Positions 35,566 through 45,254 are shown, numbered from the stretch's first letter. The stretch: DNA of 64,000 nucleotides from Klebsiella sp. BIGb0138 (GCF_004342285.1 NZ_SMCV01000014.1:1-64000), one strand, 5' to 3'. Notes: generated by a model not told the origin, from the sequence alone. A program made the numbers and translations.

Positions 35566-37154
35566 GCAGCAGATTTATCAGCGCCCGGGAAGCGGCGCAA
35601 CTTATCCGCAGCGGCGACACGATTTGCACCGTCGGCATGACGCTGATCGGCGCGGCGGAATCCATTCTGAAAGCCATCGAAGCGCGCTTTCAGGCAACAG
35701 ATGAGCCGCGCGACCTGACCCTGATGCACGCCGCAGGGCAGAGCGATCGCCAGCGCGGCAACCAGCACTTCGCCCATCCGGGTATGGTCACCCGAATTAT
35801 CGGCTCGCACTGGGGGCTGGCGCCGCGCTGGATGGCGATGATCAACAACAACGAAGTGGAAGCGTGGTGCCTGCCGCAGGGGCAAATGGTCCACCTTTAC
35901 GCCGCAATGGCAGCCGGCCTGCCGGGGCGGCTTTCGCCCGTCGGCCTGGGCACCTTTGTCGATCCGCGTATTGAGGGTGGACGCATGAACGCCCGTACCC
36001 GCGAACAGCCAGATCTGATTGAACATGTCGAGTTTCGCGGCGAAGAGTATCTGTTTTATCCGGCAATCCCGCTGGATGTGGTGATTGTGCGCGGCACCCA
36101 TGCCGATGAGGAGGGCAACCTCACTACCGATGAAGAGGCAATGCAGCTGGAAGTGCTGCATGCGGTACTGGCCGCCAAACGCTACGGCGCGAAGGTGCTG
36201 GCGCAGGTGAAATACCGCGTGGCGAAAGGCTCGCTGCACCCGAAAAGCGTCACCGTCCCCGGCACGCTGATTGACGCCATTGTCGTCTGCGATGAACCGG
36301 AGACGGACCATCGTCAGACCTCCGGCTGGGCCTTTGATCCGGCATTCTGCGGCGATATCCGCCTGCCCGCGGCGCAAAGCGCGCCGCTGCCGCTGGATCT
36401 ACGCAAACTGATCGGCCGCATCGCCTGTCGCTATCTGACGCCCGGCTGCGTTATCAACCTGGGGACGGGCATCCCTAACGATGTGATTGGCGCCATTGTC
36501 CACGAAGAACAGCTCGGTGATGCGGTCACTATCACGGTGGAGTCGGGTATCTATGGCGGGCAGCAGGCCGGCGGCACCGACTTCGGCATTGGCCGCAACC
36601 TGAGCGCGATGATAAGCCACCAGGATCAGATGCTCTATTACAACGGCGCGGGAGTGGATATCACCTTTATGGGCGCGGGCGAAATGGACCCGCACGGCCA
36701 TGTTAATGCCACACGCCTCGGCGCCTCCTGCCCAGGCGCCGGCGGTTTTATCGACATCACCCAGAACGCGCGCCATGTGGTGTTCTGTTCTTCCTTTACC
36801 GCCAAAGGGCTGGAGATCGCCTGTGAACAGGGGGCGCTGCGCATTCTGCGTGAAGGAGAGGTACGCAAGTTTGTCTCGCAGGTTAACCAAATCTCTTACA
36901 ACGGCGAGCTGGCCCGCGCCAAAGGGCAAACCATGCATTACGTCACCGAACGCGCGGTGTTCGAGCTGCGTCCGGAAGGGCCGGTGCTGACGGAGATCGC
37001 CCCCGGCGTCGATCTGCAACGCGACATCCTTGCACAGATGGATTTTCGCCCGTTAATTGCCCCGGAACTGACCGTGATGGACAGCGCGCTGTTTCAGCCC
37101 GCCCCCTGCGGACTGGCGGAGCGTCTGTTCCACTATTCATCATCAAACTCGTAA
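35562..37154 (+). CDS. Acyl-CoA:carboxylate CoA-transferase (YdiF-type)
   Basis: 530-residue family I CoA-transferase with fused alpha and beta subunits, like E. coli YdiF and propionate/acetate CoA-transferases. The active-site glutamate is in ITVESGIYGG; GTGIPNDV and the glycine-rich GAGGFIDITQNA are family features. GTG start overlapping the ligase stop. It would transfer CoA between short acyl groups. Presence beside an AMP ligase gives two ways to activate acids. Confidence 0.89.
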   Translation: MSSRFISAREAAQLIRSGDTICTVGMTLIGAAESILKAIEARFQATDEPRDLTLMHAAGQSDRQRGNQHFAHPGMVTRIIGSHWGLAPRWMAMINNNEVEAWCLPQGQMVHLYAAMAAGLPGRLSPVGLGTFVDPRIEGGRMNARTREQPDLIEHVEFRGEEYLFYPAIPLDVVIVRGTHADEEGNLTTDEEAMQLEVLHAVLAAKRYGAKVLAQVKYRVAKGSLHPKSVTVPGTLIDAIVVCDEPETDHRQTSGWAFDPAFCGDIRLPAAQSAPLPLDLRKLIGRIACRYLTPGCVINLGTGIPNDVIGAIVHEEQLGDAVTITVESGIYGGQQAGGTDFGIGRNLSAMISHQDQMLYYNGAGVDITFMGAGEMDPHGHVNATRLGASCPGAGGFIDITQNARHVVFCSSFTAKGLEIACEQGALRILREGEVRKFVSQVNQISYNGELARAKGQTMHYVTERAVFELRPEGPVLTEIAPGVDLQRDILAQMDFRPLIAPELTVMDSALFQPAPCGLAERLFHYSSSNS

Positions 37155-37164
37155 GGAACCGTTT

Positions 37165-37899
37165 ATGAAACTAGCCAGTAAAACCGCCATTGTCACCGGC
37201 GCCGCACGCGGCATCGGCTTTGGCATCGCCCAAATACTCGCCCGCGAAGGCGCGCGGGTGGTTATCGCCGATCGCGACGCCCACGGCGAAGCGGCGGCGG
37301 CGGCCCTGCGTGACGCGGGTGCGGAGGCGTTATTCATCAGTTGCAACATCAGTGATAAAGCGCAGGTCGAAACGCTGTTCGCCGGGGCGGAAGAGGCATT
37401 CGGTCCGGTGGAGATACTGGTGAATAACGCCGGGATCAATCGCGACGCCATGCTGCACAAACTGACGGAAGCGGACTGGGATACGGTTATCGACGTCAAC
37501 CTGAAAGGCACGTTCTTCTGTATGCAGCAGGCCGCCATCCGCATGCGCGAGCGCGGCGCGGGCCGCATCATCAACATCGCCTCCGCCAGCTGGCTGGGCA
37601 ACATTGGGCAAACCAATTATGCCGCCTCGAAAGCAGGCGTGGTGGGGATGACCAAAACCGCCTGCCGCGAACTGGCGAAAAAAGGCGTGACGGTGAACGC
37701 CATCTGTCCCGGATTCATCGATACCGATATGACGCGCGGCGTGCCGGAAAACATCTGGCAAATCATGATCAACAAAATTCCGGCGGGCTACGCCGGGGAT
37801 GCGAAGGACGTCGGCGAATGCGTGGCGTTTCTGGCGTCCGAGGGCGCGCGTTACATCAACGGCGAAGTTATTAATGTCGGCGGCGGCATGGTTCTGTAA
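37165..37899 (+). CDS. FabG-like 3-hydroxyacyl/ketoacyl SDR
   Basis: 244-residue short-chain dehydrogenase: TGAARGIGFGIA cofactor motif, NNAG at 87-90, Ser140, Tyr152 and Lys156 (NYAASK). It resembles FabG and 3-hydroxyacyl-CoA dehydrogenases. In this operon, before a thiolase, it most likely oxidises a 3-hydroxyacyl-CoA to the 3-ketoacyl-CoA. Good Shine-Dalgarno (AAGGAACC). Not the fab-cluster fabG. Confidence 0.88.
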   Translation: MKLASKTAIVTGAARGIGFGIAQILAREGARVVIADRDAHGEAAAAALRDAGAEALFISCNISDKAQVETLFAGAEEAFGPVEILVNNAGINRDAMLHKLTEADWDTVIDVNLKGTFFCMQQAAIRMRERGAGRIINIASASWLGNIGQTNYAASKAGVVGMTKTACRELAKKGVTVNAICPGFIDTDMTRGVPENIWQIMINKIPAGYAGDAKDVGECVAFLASEGARYINGEVINVGGGMVL

Positions 37900-37910
37900 G
37901 GAGAAAAGCA

Positions 37911-39101
37911 ATGGCACAGGCCAATGATATTGTGATTGTCAGCGGTGTGCGCACCGCGATAGGGACCTTCAACGGCAGTCTGAAACATAGCCACCAGCAC
38001 GATCTGGGCGCGGCGACGATCCGCGAAGCGGTGCGGCGCGCCGGAATTGCGCCGCAGGAAGTGGACGAGGTGATCGTCGGCAACGTCGGGCAGATCGCCG
38101 AAAGCGGCTTTATCGCCCGCGTCTGCCAGCTGCGCGCCGGGATACCGCAGGAAAGCACCGCCTATTCGGTCAACCGCCAGTGTGGCTCCGGACTGCAGGC
38201 GCTGGCGGACGGCATGATGGAGCTGCAAAGCGGCCAGGCGGAGGTGGTCGTCGCCTGCGGCACCGAAAACATGACGCAGCTACCCTACTACCTGCGCAAA
38301 GCCCGCGACGGCTACCGTATGGGCAACGGCGAACTGGAAGACGGGCTGATCTCCATCCTCACCTGGCCGGAAGGGCCGTATCACAACGGTATGACCGCCG
38401 AAAATGTGGCGGAGCGTTTCGGCATCACCCGCGAAGCGATGGACGATTTCGCCTGGGAAAGTCAGCAAAAGGCGCTGAAAGCGATCGAACTGGGGCGCTT
38501 TCGCGACCAGATTCTGCCGCTGGAAGTGCCGGACGGCAAAAAAGCGACCCGCTGGTTCGATACCGACGAGCATCCGCGCGCTACCCCGCGTGAAAAACTC
38601 GCCGCGCTGCGCCCGGCCTTCAAAAAGGATGGCGTGATCACCGCCGCGAACGCTTCCGGGATTAACGACGGCGCGGCGGCGCTGGTGATGATGACGCGCC
38701 AGCAGGCGGAACAACGCGGTTTAACGCCGCGGATGCGCATTCGCGGCTGGGCGGTGGCAGGCTGCGGCGCGGAGATCATGGGCTTCGGCCCGGCGCCCGC
38801 CACGCGCCGCCTGATGGACCGACTCAATCTGGACGTACAGTCCATCGATCTGCTGGAACTCAATGAAGCCTTCGCCGCGCAGGCGCTGGCGGTGATCAAC
38901 GATCTGCGTCTCGATCCCGCGCGCGTTAACGTCAACGGCGGCGCGATTGCGCTCGGCCATCCGGTCGGCGCCAGCGGCGCGATCCTGCCGGTGAAACTGA
39001 TGTACGAAATGGAGCGTAGCGGCGCGCGCACCGGCCTGGTGACCATGTGTATCGGCGGCGGACAAGGAATTTCTATGCTGTTTGAGCGCGAAGGCGCGTA
39101 G
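37911..39101 (+). CDS. Thiolase (acetyl-CoA C-acyltransferase)
   Basis: 396-residue thiolase. Nucleophile Cys91 in VNRQCGSGLQAL, GGAIALGHPVGASG with catalytic His, and the C-terminal CIGGGQG with the second Cys. Cleaves a 3-ketoacyl-CoA to acetyl-CoA plus a shortened acyl-CoA. It follows the SDR by 11 bases with GGAG upstream of the ATG. Resembles the AtoB/PcaF group; chain-length preference cannot be read. Confidence 0.92.
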   Translation: MAQANDIVIVSGVRTAIGTFNGSLKHSHQHDLGAATIREAVRRAGIAPQEVDEVIVGNVGQIAESGFIARVCQLRAGIPQESTAYSVNRQCGSGLQALADGMMELQSGQAEVVVACGTENMTQLPYYLRKARDGYRMGNGELEDGLISILTWPEGPYHNGMTAENVAERFGITREAMDDFAWESQQKALKAIELGRFRDQILPLEVPDGKKATRWFDTDEHPRATPREKLAALRPAFKKDGVITAANASGINDGAAALVMMTRQQAEQRGLTPRMRIRGWAVAGCGAEIMGFGPAPATRRLMDRLNLDVQSIDLLELNEAFAAQALAVINDLRLDPARVNVNGGAIALGHPVGASGAILPVKLMYEMERSGARTGLVTMCIGGGQGISMLFEREGA

Positions 39102-39107
39102 AAAAAC

Positions 39108-39130
39108 GGCCCGAAGTGGGGCTTCGGGCC
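39108..39130 (-). terminator. Hairpin after the thiolase gene
   Basis: GGCCCGAAG (39108-39116) and CTTCGGGCC (39122-39130) form a perfect 9-bp stem. The T run is only on the minus strand (GTTTTTC); on the plus strand there is none, so for the operon it may act as a stabilising or partial-termination element. Confidence 0.45.
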
Positions 39131-39234
39131 GGGCGTCGTTCGGGTCAGCGCCCGGCGACAACCTGAGAGCTGACATGCGGGATCGGCACGATCCCGGCAA
39201 GGCTTCTGACCACGATTACGGGGAAATAATAACC

Positions 39235-40572
39235 ATGTCCGCAATAAATGAAAAGGCGATGAGCGATACGCAGCTACAGCGAACGCATAAAAAGATCTAT
39301 CGTCACTTGATGCCGCTGCTGATCGTCGCGTACATCATTAGCTTTATTGACCGCACCAATATCGGCATGGCGAAAGCCAGCATGTCGGTGGATATCGGCC
39401 TCTCCGCCACCGCCTTCGGGCTGGGGGCGGGGCTGTTTTTCCTCTCCTACTCGCTGCTGGAGATCCCCAGCAACCTGTTTCTGACGAAGATCGGCGCCCG
39501 GCGCTGGATCGCCCGCATCATGATTACCTGGGGGATCATCTCCTGTGCGATGGCCTTCGTTACCGGACCGACATCCTTTTATATCCTGCGCCTGCTGCTG
39601 GGGGCCGCCGAAGCGGGACTGTATCCCGGCATTATCTACTATCTGACGCTGTGGTTCGGCCGTGAAGAACGTACTAAAGCCACCGGTCTGTTCCTGCTCG
39701 GCGTCTGTTTCGCCAATATCATCGGCGCGCCGTTGGGTGGGGTTTTATTGAGTCTCGATGGCATGGCGGGCTGGCACGGCTGGCAGTGGATGTTCTTTAT
39801 TGAAGGTCTGCCGGCGATCTTCCTCGCGTTTATCGTGTGGCGCAAACTGCCGGATAAGCCCGCAGACGCGACGTGGCTGAACCGTGACGATATACGGGCG
39901 ATCGCCGCCGACCTCGCCCGCGAAGCGCAGGAAAGCAGCCACGTTCCGAGCCGTTTCTCCCTGAAAACCGCCCTCACCACCCGCGTGTTTCTGCTGCTGG
40001 TGCTGATCTACTTCACCCATCAGTTCTCGGTCTACGGACTGAGCTACTTCCTGCCGGGGATCATCGGTAGCTGGGGGCAGCTTACTTCGTTACAGATCGG
40101 GTTGCTGACCGCGATCCCGTGGATCGCAGCGGCCTGCGGCGGGGTGCTGCTGCCGCGTTTCGCCCGCACGGAACGGCGTTCGCGCCGCATGTTGATGGCG
40201 GGTTATCTGGTGATGGCGATCGGTATGGCTATCGGCGCCAGCGGCGGCCATGGCGTCGCGCTGGCTGGCTTCTCGCTGGCCGCTTTTATGTTCTTCGCCA
40301 TGCAATCCATCATCTTCAACTGGCTGCCGTCGATCATGAGCGGCCATATGCTGGCGGGCTGTTTCGGCCTGCTCAACTGTCTTGGCCTGTGCGGTGGCTT
40401 TCTCGGGCCTTTCATCCTTGGCGCTTTTGAAGATCGTACCGGTTCCGCCACTTCCGGGCTGTGGTTCGCCGTGGCGTTATTGATCCTCGGTGCGCTGGTG
40501 GCGCTCTTCATCCAAAGCCAATCGTCACATACCACCGCAGCGGCAAGACCCGCCGGCGGAGAAAAAATTTAA
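39235..40572 (+). CDS. MFS transporter, anion:cation symporter type (ACS)
   Basis: 445-residue major facilitator. The start SFIDRTNIGMAKASM and the GAAEAGLYPGIIYYL segment in TM4-5 are signatures of the anion:cation symporter family (tartrate, phthalate, hexuronate carriers). The ATG at 39235 follows GGGGAAA. It probably imports the acid that the operon degrades. A lactonase-like gene follows after 13 bases. Confidence 0.87.
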   Translation: MSAINEKAMSDTQLQRTHKKIYRHLMPLLIVAYIISFIDRTNIGMAKASMSVDIGLSATAFGLGAGLFFLSYSLLEIPSNLFLTKIGARRWIARIMITWGIISCAMAFVTGPTSFYILRLLLGAAEAGLYPGIIYYLTLWFGREERTKATGLFLLGVCFANIIGAPLGGVLLSLDGMAGWHGWQWMFFIEGLPAIFLAFIVWRKLPDKPADATWLNRDDIRAIAADLAREAQESSHVPSRFSLKTALTTRVFLLLVLIYFTHQFSVYGLSYFLPGIIGSWGQLTSLQIGLLTAIPWIAAACGGVLLPRFARTERRSRRMLMAGYLVMAIGMAIGASGGHGVALAGFSLAAFMFFAMQSIIFNWLPSIMSGHMLAGCFGLLNCLGLCGGFLGPFILGAFEDRTGSATSGLWFAVALLILGALVALFIQSQSSHTTAAARPAGGEKI

Positions 40573-40585
40573 CCAGGAGACAATC

Positions 40586-41464
40586 ATGCGCATTGAAGTG
40601 TTGCTGGATTTAAAAACCCGGCTCGGCGAAAGCCCGGTCTGGGATGTAGAACAACAGCGGCTCTGGTGGGTGGACAGTCAGGACGGGCGGCTGTTCGCCT
40701 GCAACGCGCAGGGCGGCGCGATTCAGAGCTGGGACGTGCGGCAGAAAATCGGCTCCTTCGCCCTGCGCCAGAACGGCGAAGGCGCGGTGGTGGCGCTCCA
40801 GCACGGCGTGCATCTGCTCGATTTCGCCAGCGGCGAGCTTGAACTGCTGCATCACCCGGAGGCGGACAGACCCTTTAACCGCCTGAACGACGGCAAGGTG
40901 GACCGCCAGGGGCGCTTTCTCTTCGGGTCGATGGATATGCGCGAAGAGGAGCCGAGCGGCGCGCTGTACCGCCTCGATCCGGACCTGTCGCTGCACGTGC
41001 TCAAGCAGAACATCATCGTCTCCAACGCGCCCTGCTGGAGCCCGTCGGGCGAAACCTTTTACTTCGCCGACACCTGGACCGGTGAAATCCGCGCCTGGAA
41101 CTACGACACCACCAGCGGCAATCTCTCCGGCGAACGGGTGTTCTGCGAGGTGGATCGCAGCGAAGGCGGCGCGGCGGACGGCGCAACCGTAGATAGCGAA
41201 GGCTGCCTGTGGAATGCGCTGGTCTACGCGGGCAAGCTGGTGCGCTACACGCCGGAGGGGAAAGTCGACCGCATTATCGAGATGCCGGTGAAAAAAGTCA
41301 CCAGCGTGATGTTCGGCGGCGAAAACCTTGACGTGCTGTATGTCACCTCGATGGCGCAACCGCCGTTACCGCGTTTTCCTGAAGACAATCAGCTACGCGG
41401 CAGCCTGTTCGCCATTTACGGGCTGGGCATAACGGGCGTAGCGGAACGGCGCTTCGCCGGTTAA
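40586..41464 (+). CDS. SMP-30/gluconolactonase family lactonase
   Basis: 292-residue six-bladed beta-propeller of the SMP-30 family. Metal ligands: Glu in RLGESPVWD, Asn in FNRLNDGKVD, Asn in SNAPCWSP, and Asp in GAADGATVD. Hydrolyses sugar or related lactones to acids. ATG preceded by CCAGGAG. It closes the ligase-to-lactonase set, suggesting the growth substrate or an intermediate is a lactone. Confidence 0.9.
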   Translation: MRIEVLLDLKTRLGESPVWDVEQQRLWWVDSQDGRLFACNAQGGAIQSWDVRQKIGSFALRQNGEGAVVALQHGVHLLDFASGELELLHHPEADRPFNRLNDGKVDRQGRFLFGSMDMREEEPSGALYRLDPDLSLHVLKQNIIVSNAPCWSPSGETFYFADTWTGEIRAWNYDTTSGNLSGERVFCEVDRSEGGAADGATVDSEGCLWNALVYAGKLVRYTPEGKVDRIIEMPVKKVTSVMFGGENLDVLYVTSMAQPPLPRFPEDNQLRGSLFAIYGLGITGVAERRFAG

Positions 41465-41570
41465 ATCACTATCCGGTTCGCCGTCAAAACAATAATACCC
41501 GGTGAACTCACTCTGACCCTGACAACAAGCGGCGCGCATCACGCTGTCGCGGCGCCGTGGAGCAAACACT

Positions 41571-42908
41571 ATGACAACGATTAATCAAACGCCTGCCAGA
41601 GAAAAAGGCGTCAAAAAGCAGTTAATCCATCGCTTCTCCTGGGTTTCATTGCTGGTGTGCTGGCTGATCTGGGTGCTTAACGCCTACGATCGCGAAATGA
41701 TTCTGCGTCTGGGACCGGTTATCTCAAAGGAGTTCTCTCTCTCCCCGGAACAGTGGGGTAACCTGGTGGCGCTGATCATGGTCGCCCTTGCGGTCCTGGA
41801 TATCCCCGGCTCCATCTGGAGCGACCGCTATGGTTCCGGCTGGAAACGCGCGCGTTTTCAGGTGCCGCTGGTGCTGGGTTACACCGCCCTCTCCTTCATT
41901 TCCGGGATTAAGGCCATCAGCCACGGGCTGACCACTTTCGTGCTGCTGCGCGTCGGGGTGAACCTGGGCGCAGGCTGGGGCGAGCCGGTAGGCGTAAGCA
42001 ATACCGCCGAATGGTGGCCGAAAGAGAAACGCGGCTTCGCGCTGGGAGTACACCATACCGGCTACCCGATCGGCGCGCTGCTGAGCGGCGTGGTAGCCAG
42101 CCTGGTGCTGACCACCTTCGGCGAAGGTAGCTGGCGCTACTGCTTCCTGCTGGCGATGATTGTCGCCATACCGCTGATGATCTTCTGGGCGAAGTATTCC
42201 ACCGCCGATCGTATCAACACGCTTTATCAGCACATCGATCAACAGGGGATGACGCGCCCGGCCGCCCAGGAAAGCAGTCATGTTGAAAAAGGCGAAGGGA
42301 TGCGCACCTTCCTGCGCACTTTGCGCAACCGCAATATCTCGCTCACGGCGGGCAACACGCTGCTGACGCAGATTGTCTACATGGGGATTAACGTCGTACT
42401 GCCGCCGTATCTTTATCATGTCTCCGGCCTGTCGCTGGCCTCCGCCGCCGGGTTGAGTATCGTCTTTACCCTCACCGGGACGCTGGGACAGGTGATCTGG
42501 CCGTGGCTGTCGGACAGTCTGGGTCGCAAACGCACCCTGATCATCTGCGGGCTGTGGATGAGCATCGGCATCGCGCTGTTCTACTTCGCCACCAATATGC
42601 CGCGTCTGATCGCCATCCAGCTCTTTTTCGGCCTGGTCGCCAACGCCGTGTGGCCGATTTACTACGCCATGGCGTCGGATTCCGCCGATGAACGCGCCAC
42701 CTCCACCGCCAACGGCATTATCACCACCGCGATGTTTATCGGTGGCGGGGTTTCCCCCCTGTTGATGGGGTGGCTGATCCAACTGGGCGGCGGCTGGTCG
42801 AACCCGGCGGGCTACATTTACGCCTTCTTCACCATGGCGGGATGCGCGCTGCTGGGCATGCTGCTGCAACTCATGACTACCGATAAAACGCCGCGCCACG
42901 CGCAGTAA
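41571..42908 (+). CDS. MFS transporter
   Basis: 445-residue major facilitator with 12 predicted TM segments (VLNAYDREMILRLGPVIS near TM1, LDIPGSIWSDRYGSG in loop 2-3). Family members of this type move sugar acids or related carboxylates. ATG preceded by GGAG. It lies 106 bases after the lactonase and 13 bases before the glycerate kinase gene, so it probably imports a glycerate precursor or glycerate. Confidence 0.85.
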   Translation: MTTINQTPAREKGVKKQLIHRFSWVSLLVCWLIWVLNAYDREMILRLGPVISKEFSLSPEQWGNLVALIMVALAVLDIPGSIWSDRYGSGWKRARFQVPLVLGYTALSFISGIKAISHGLTTFVLLRVGVNLGAGWGEPVGVSNTAEWWPKEKRGFALGVHHTGYPIGALLSGVVASLVLTTFGEGSWRYCFLLAMIVAIPLMIFWAKYSTADRINTLYQHIDQQGMTRPAAQESSHVEKGEGMRTFLRTLRNRNISLTAGNTLLTQIVYMGINVVLPPYLYHVSGLSLASAAGLSIVFTLTGTLGQVIWPWLSDSLGRKRTLIICGLWMSIGIALFYFATNMPRLIAIQLFFGLVANAVWPIYYAMASDSADERATSTANGIITTAMFIGGGVSPLLMGWLIQLGGGWSNPAGYIYAFFTMAGCALLGMLLQLMTTDKTPRHAQ

Positions 42909-42921
42909 ACCAGGAGAACCC

Positions 42922-44097
42922 ATGAAAATTGTCATCGCGCTGGATTCGTTCAAAGGCAGCTGTAGCGCGCAGGCGGCCTGCGCCGCGGTAGCCCGCGGAC
43001 TACGCCGGGTCGGCGAGCCGCTGACGCTGGTGGAGATGCCGGTGTCGGACGGCGGCGAAGGGTTGCTGACGACGCTGGCGGAAAGCCCGCAGCTCAGCGC
43101 AGCCGCCTGGCGGCGACACCTGTGCCGCGATCCTTACGGCCAGCCCGTCGAGGCGGCGTTTCTGATGCTGCCCGACGGCCAGGCGATTATTGAGATGGCG
43201 CAAAGCTGCGGACTGGAATTGACCCCGCCGACCCGCCGGGATGTGCGCCGCGCCAGCAGCTACGGGCTGGGCGAGCAGGTGAAAGCGGCGCTGGACGCGG
43301 GCTGCCGGCGGCTGATTATCGGGCTGGGCGGCAGCGCCACCAACGACGGCGGCATCGGTTTCGCGCAGGCGCTCGGCGCGCGCTTCTGGCGCGAGGACGG
43401 TTCGCTGTTGCCGGCGCCCGCCGCGGGCCAGGATCTGGCGCGCATCCAGCGCATCGATTTGAGCGAACTGGATCCGCGCCTGCTGCACACCGACGTGCAG
43501 GCTTCCTGCGACGTCACTAACCCGCTGCTGGGCGAACAGGGCGCCACCTTGATCTACGGCGCGCAAAAAGGGGCGGACGACGCGGCGCTCAGCGAGCTGG
43601 AAACGGGTATGACCCACTATAACCGGCAGCTGACGCAGACGCTGGGCTACGATGTCGGCGCCTTAGCCGGCGCCGGGGCGGCGGGCGGAATGGGGGCCGC
43701 GCTGATGGCCTATTCCGGCGCCACGCTGCGTCCCGGGATCGCGCTGGTTCTGGAACTGCTCAACGCCGACCGCCATCTCAGCGATGCTGCGCTGGCCATC
43801 GTCGGCGAAGGCTGGCTCGATCGCCAGAGCGCGTTCGGCAAAGCGCCGGTGGGCGTGGCGCATGCCGCCGCGCGCTACGGCGTACCGGTGATAGCCCTGT
43901 GCGGCGGGCGCGATGACAATAGCCGACAGCTTTACCAACATCATATTGACGCCATGTGGTCGATCTGCCCGCGGCCTATGCCGCTGGCAGAGTCAATGCA
44001 CGCGTGTGAAAAGCTGCTCGCCGACGCGGCGGAAAATGCGCTACGGACCTTTTTGTGCGGGCAACGGCGGGATGAACACAAGCGGACAACAGCATGA
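42922..44097 (+). CDS. Glycerate 2-kinase (GarK/GlxK family)
   Basis: 391-residue glycerate kinase: N-terminal MKIVIALDSFKGSCSA, PVSDGGEG, LIIGLGGSATNDGG and GAGAAGGMG motifs are those of the GarK/GlxK family, which makes 2-phosphoglycerate from D-glycerate. ATG preceded by AGGAG. It overlaps the CdaR-type regulator by 4 bases, the arrangement that often links glycerate kinases to CdaR. This is a second copy context, not the gar or glx operon. Confidence 0.92.
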   Translation: MKIVIALDSFKGSCSAQAACAAVARGLRRVGEPLTLVEMPVSDGGEGLLTTLAESPQLSAAAWRRHLCRDPYGQPVEAAFLMLPDGQAIIEMAQSCGLELTPPTRRDVRRASSYGLGEQVKAALDAGCRRLIIGLGGSATNDGGIGFAQALGARFWREDGSLLPAPAAGQDLARIQRIDLSELDPRLLHTDVQASCDVTNPLLGEQGATLIYGAQKGADDAALSELETGMTHYNRQLTQTLGYDVGALAGAGAAGGMGAALMAYSGATLRPGIALVLELLNADRHLSDAALAIVGEGWLDRQSAFGKAPVGVAHAAARYGVPVIALCGGRDDNSRQLYQHHIDAMWSICPRPMPLAESMHACEKLLADAAENALRTFLCGQRRDEHKRTTA

Positions 44098-45251
44098 TTA
44101 TTACAACAGCGCTGGCTAATGAGATTGTCGCCCGGGCAATGGCGATAATCCATCACAACGTGAACGTGATCGATCATCACGGACAGATTATTGCCTCCGG
44201 AGAACGTCATCGTATTGGTGAACAGCACGAGATCGCGCGCGAGGTGATCCGTACCGGAAAACGCATTTGCATCCATAATCCCGCCGAAGCGGCGCGCTTT
44301 CAGAATGTCCATCCCGGCATTAACCATCCGATTATTTTTGCCGATCGCGTGGTGATGGTGGTGGGGATCAGCGGCGATCCTTCGGCGATTAGCCGCTATG
44401 CCGAACTGGCGGTGCTGACCGCCGAACTGCTGGTGCGCCAGGCGATGGAGATGCGTGAAACCAACTGGCGGCAGCGCCTGCGCGACACGCTGTTCTGCCA
44501 GTATCTTGAACAGGGCGCCAGCAACCCAGGCCAGGAAGCCCTGCGCCGCCTGGCGGAACTGGGCTTCACCTTCGACACGCCGCTGGTACCGGTGGTGGTC
44601 ACCATCCAGGTGGAACAGCGCCATCTGAGCGAGATCCTGAGCACGCTGCTGCGCGAGTTCTCGCAGCTGACCGGGGTCAGGGAGGTGATCCTGCTGGGCA
44701 GTAACGAAATCCTGATCCTCGATGCGCTGAACGAGCCGCAGGAAACCCTGCTGAAGGGGATTGAGTTTATCCTCAGCACCCAGATCAGCCATTACCACAT
44801 CGGCGTTGGCGTACAGGCGGACAGCGCGCCCGACATCCGCGAGGCGATCCAGTTCGCCCGCTCGGTGATTGAAGTGGGAAGCAAAGTGCAGCCGCAGCGC
44901 CAGATCTACTATTTCCGCGAAATGGCGCTGCTGTGCCTGTTCCGGGTGCTGGAAGACAGCTACATGGTTAACTTCTTCAATAACAACGTGCGGCAACTGC
45001 TGGAGCATGATTCTGGCGAAGTACTGCTGGATACGCTGGCCTGTTTTATCGCCAATAACGCCGAACCGGGCAAGACCTCGCTGCAATTGGGGATCCACCG
45101 CAACACCCTCTCCTACCGCCTGCAGCAGATTAAAAAGCATATCCAGCTGGATCCGATGATGTTTACCGACCTGGTGCAGCTTTCGGTGTCGGTACATTGC
45201 TACCGACGACAGAACCCGCGTCAGAGCGAGTGGATTGATACCTTGAGTTAA
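44094..45251 (+). CDS. CdaR-type sugar-diacid/glycerate regulator
   Basis: 385-residue CdaR-family activator: N-terminal diacid-recognition domain (about 1-135, IHHNVNVIDHHGQIIASG), central GGDEF-like segment, and a C-terminal PucR-type HTH (GKTSLQLGIHRNTLSYRLQQ). Responds to glycerate, galactarate or glucarate in E. coli. ATG starts inside the glycerate kinase stop codon. It likely activates the MFS-kinase set. Ends at a bidirectional hairpin. Confidence 0.9.
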   Translation: MIITTALANEIVARAMAIIHHNVNVIDHHGQIIASGERHRIGEQHEIAREVIRTGKRICIHNPAEAARFQNVHPGINHPIIFADRVVMVVGISGDPSAISRYAELAVLTAELLVRQAMEMRETNWRQRLRDTLFCQYLEQGASNPGQEALRRLAELGFTFDTPLVPVVVTIQVEQRHLSEILSTLLREFSQLTGVREVILLGSNEILILDALNEPQETLLKGIEFILSTQISHYHIGVGVQADSAPDIREAIQFARSVIEVGSKVQPQRQIYYFREMALLCLFRVLEDSYMVNFFNNNVRQLLEHDSGEVLLDTLACFIANNAEPGKTSLQLGIHRNTLSYRLQQIKKHIQLDPMMFTDLVQLSVSVHCYRRQNPRQSEWIDTLS

Positions 45252-45254
45252 TGG

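Noticed and set aside
35292-36377. 361-residue open frame antisense across the ligase/CoA-transferase junction
   Set aside because: Spans two certain genes on the other strand and shows no domain.
41724-42953. 409-residue open frame antisense to an MFS gene
   Set aside because: Low-complexity shadow of a membrane protein gene, no start signal.
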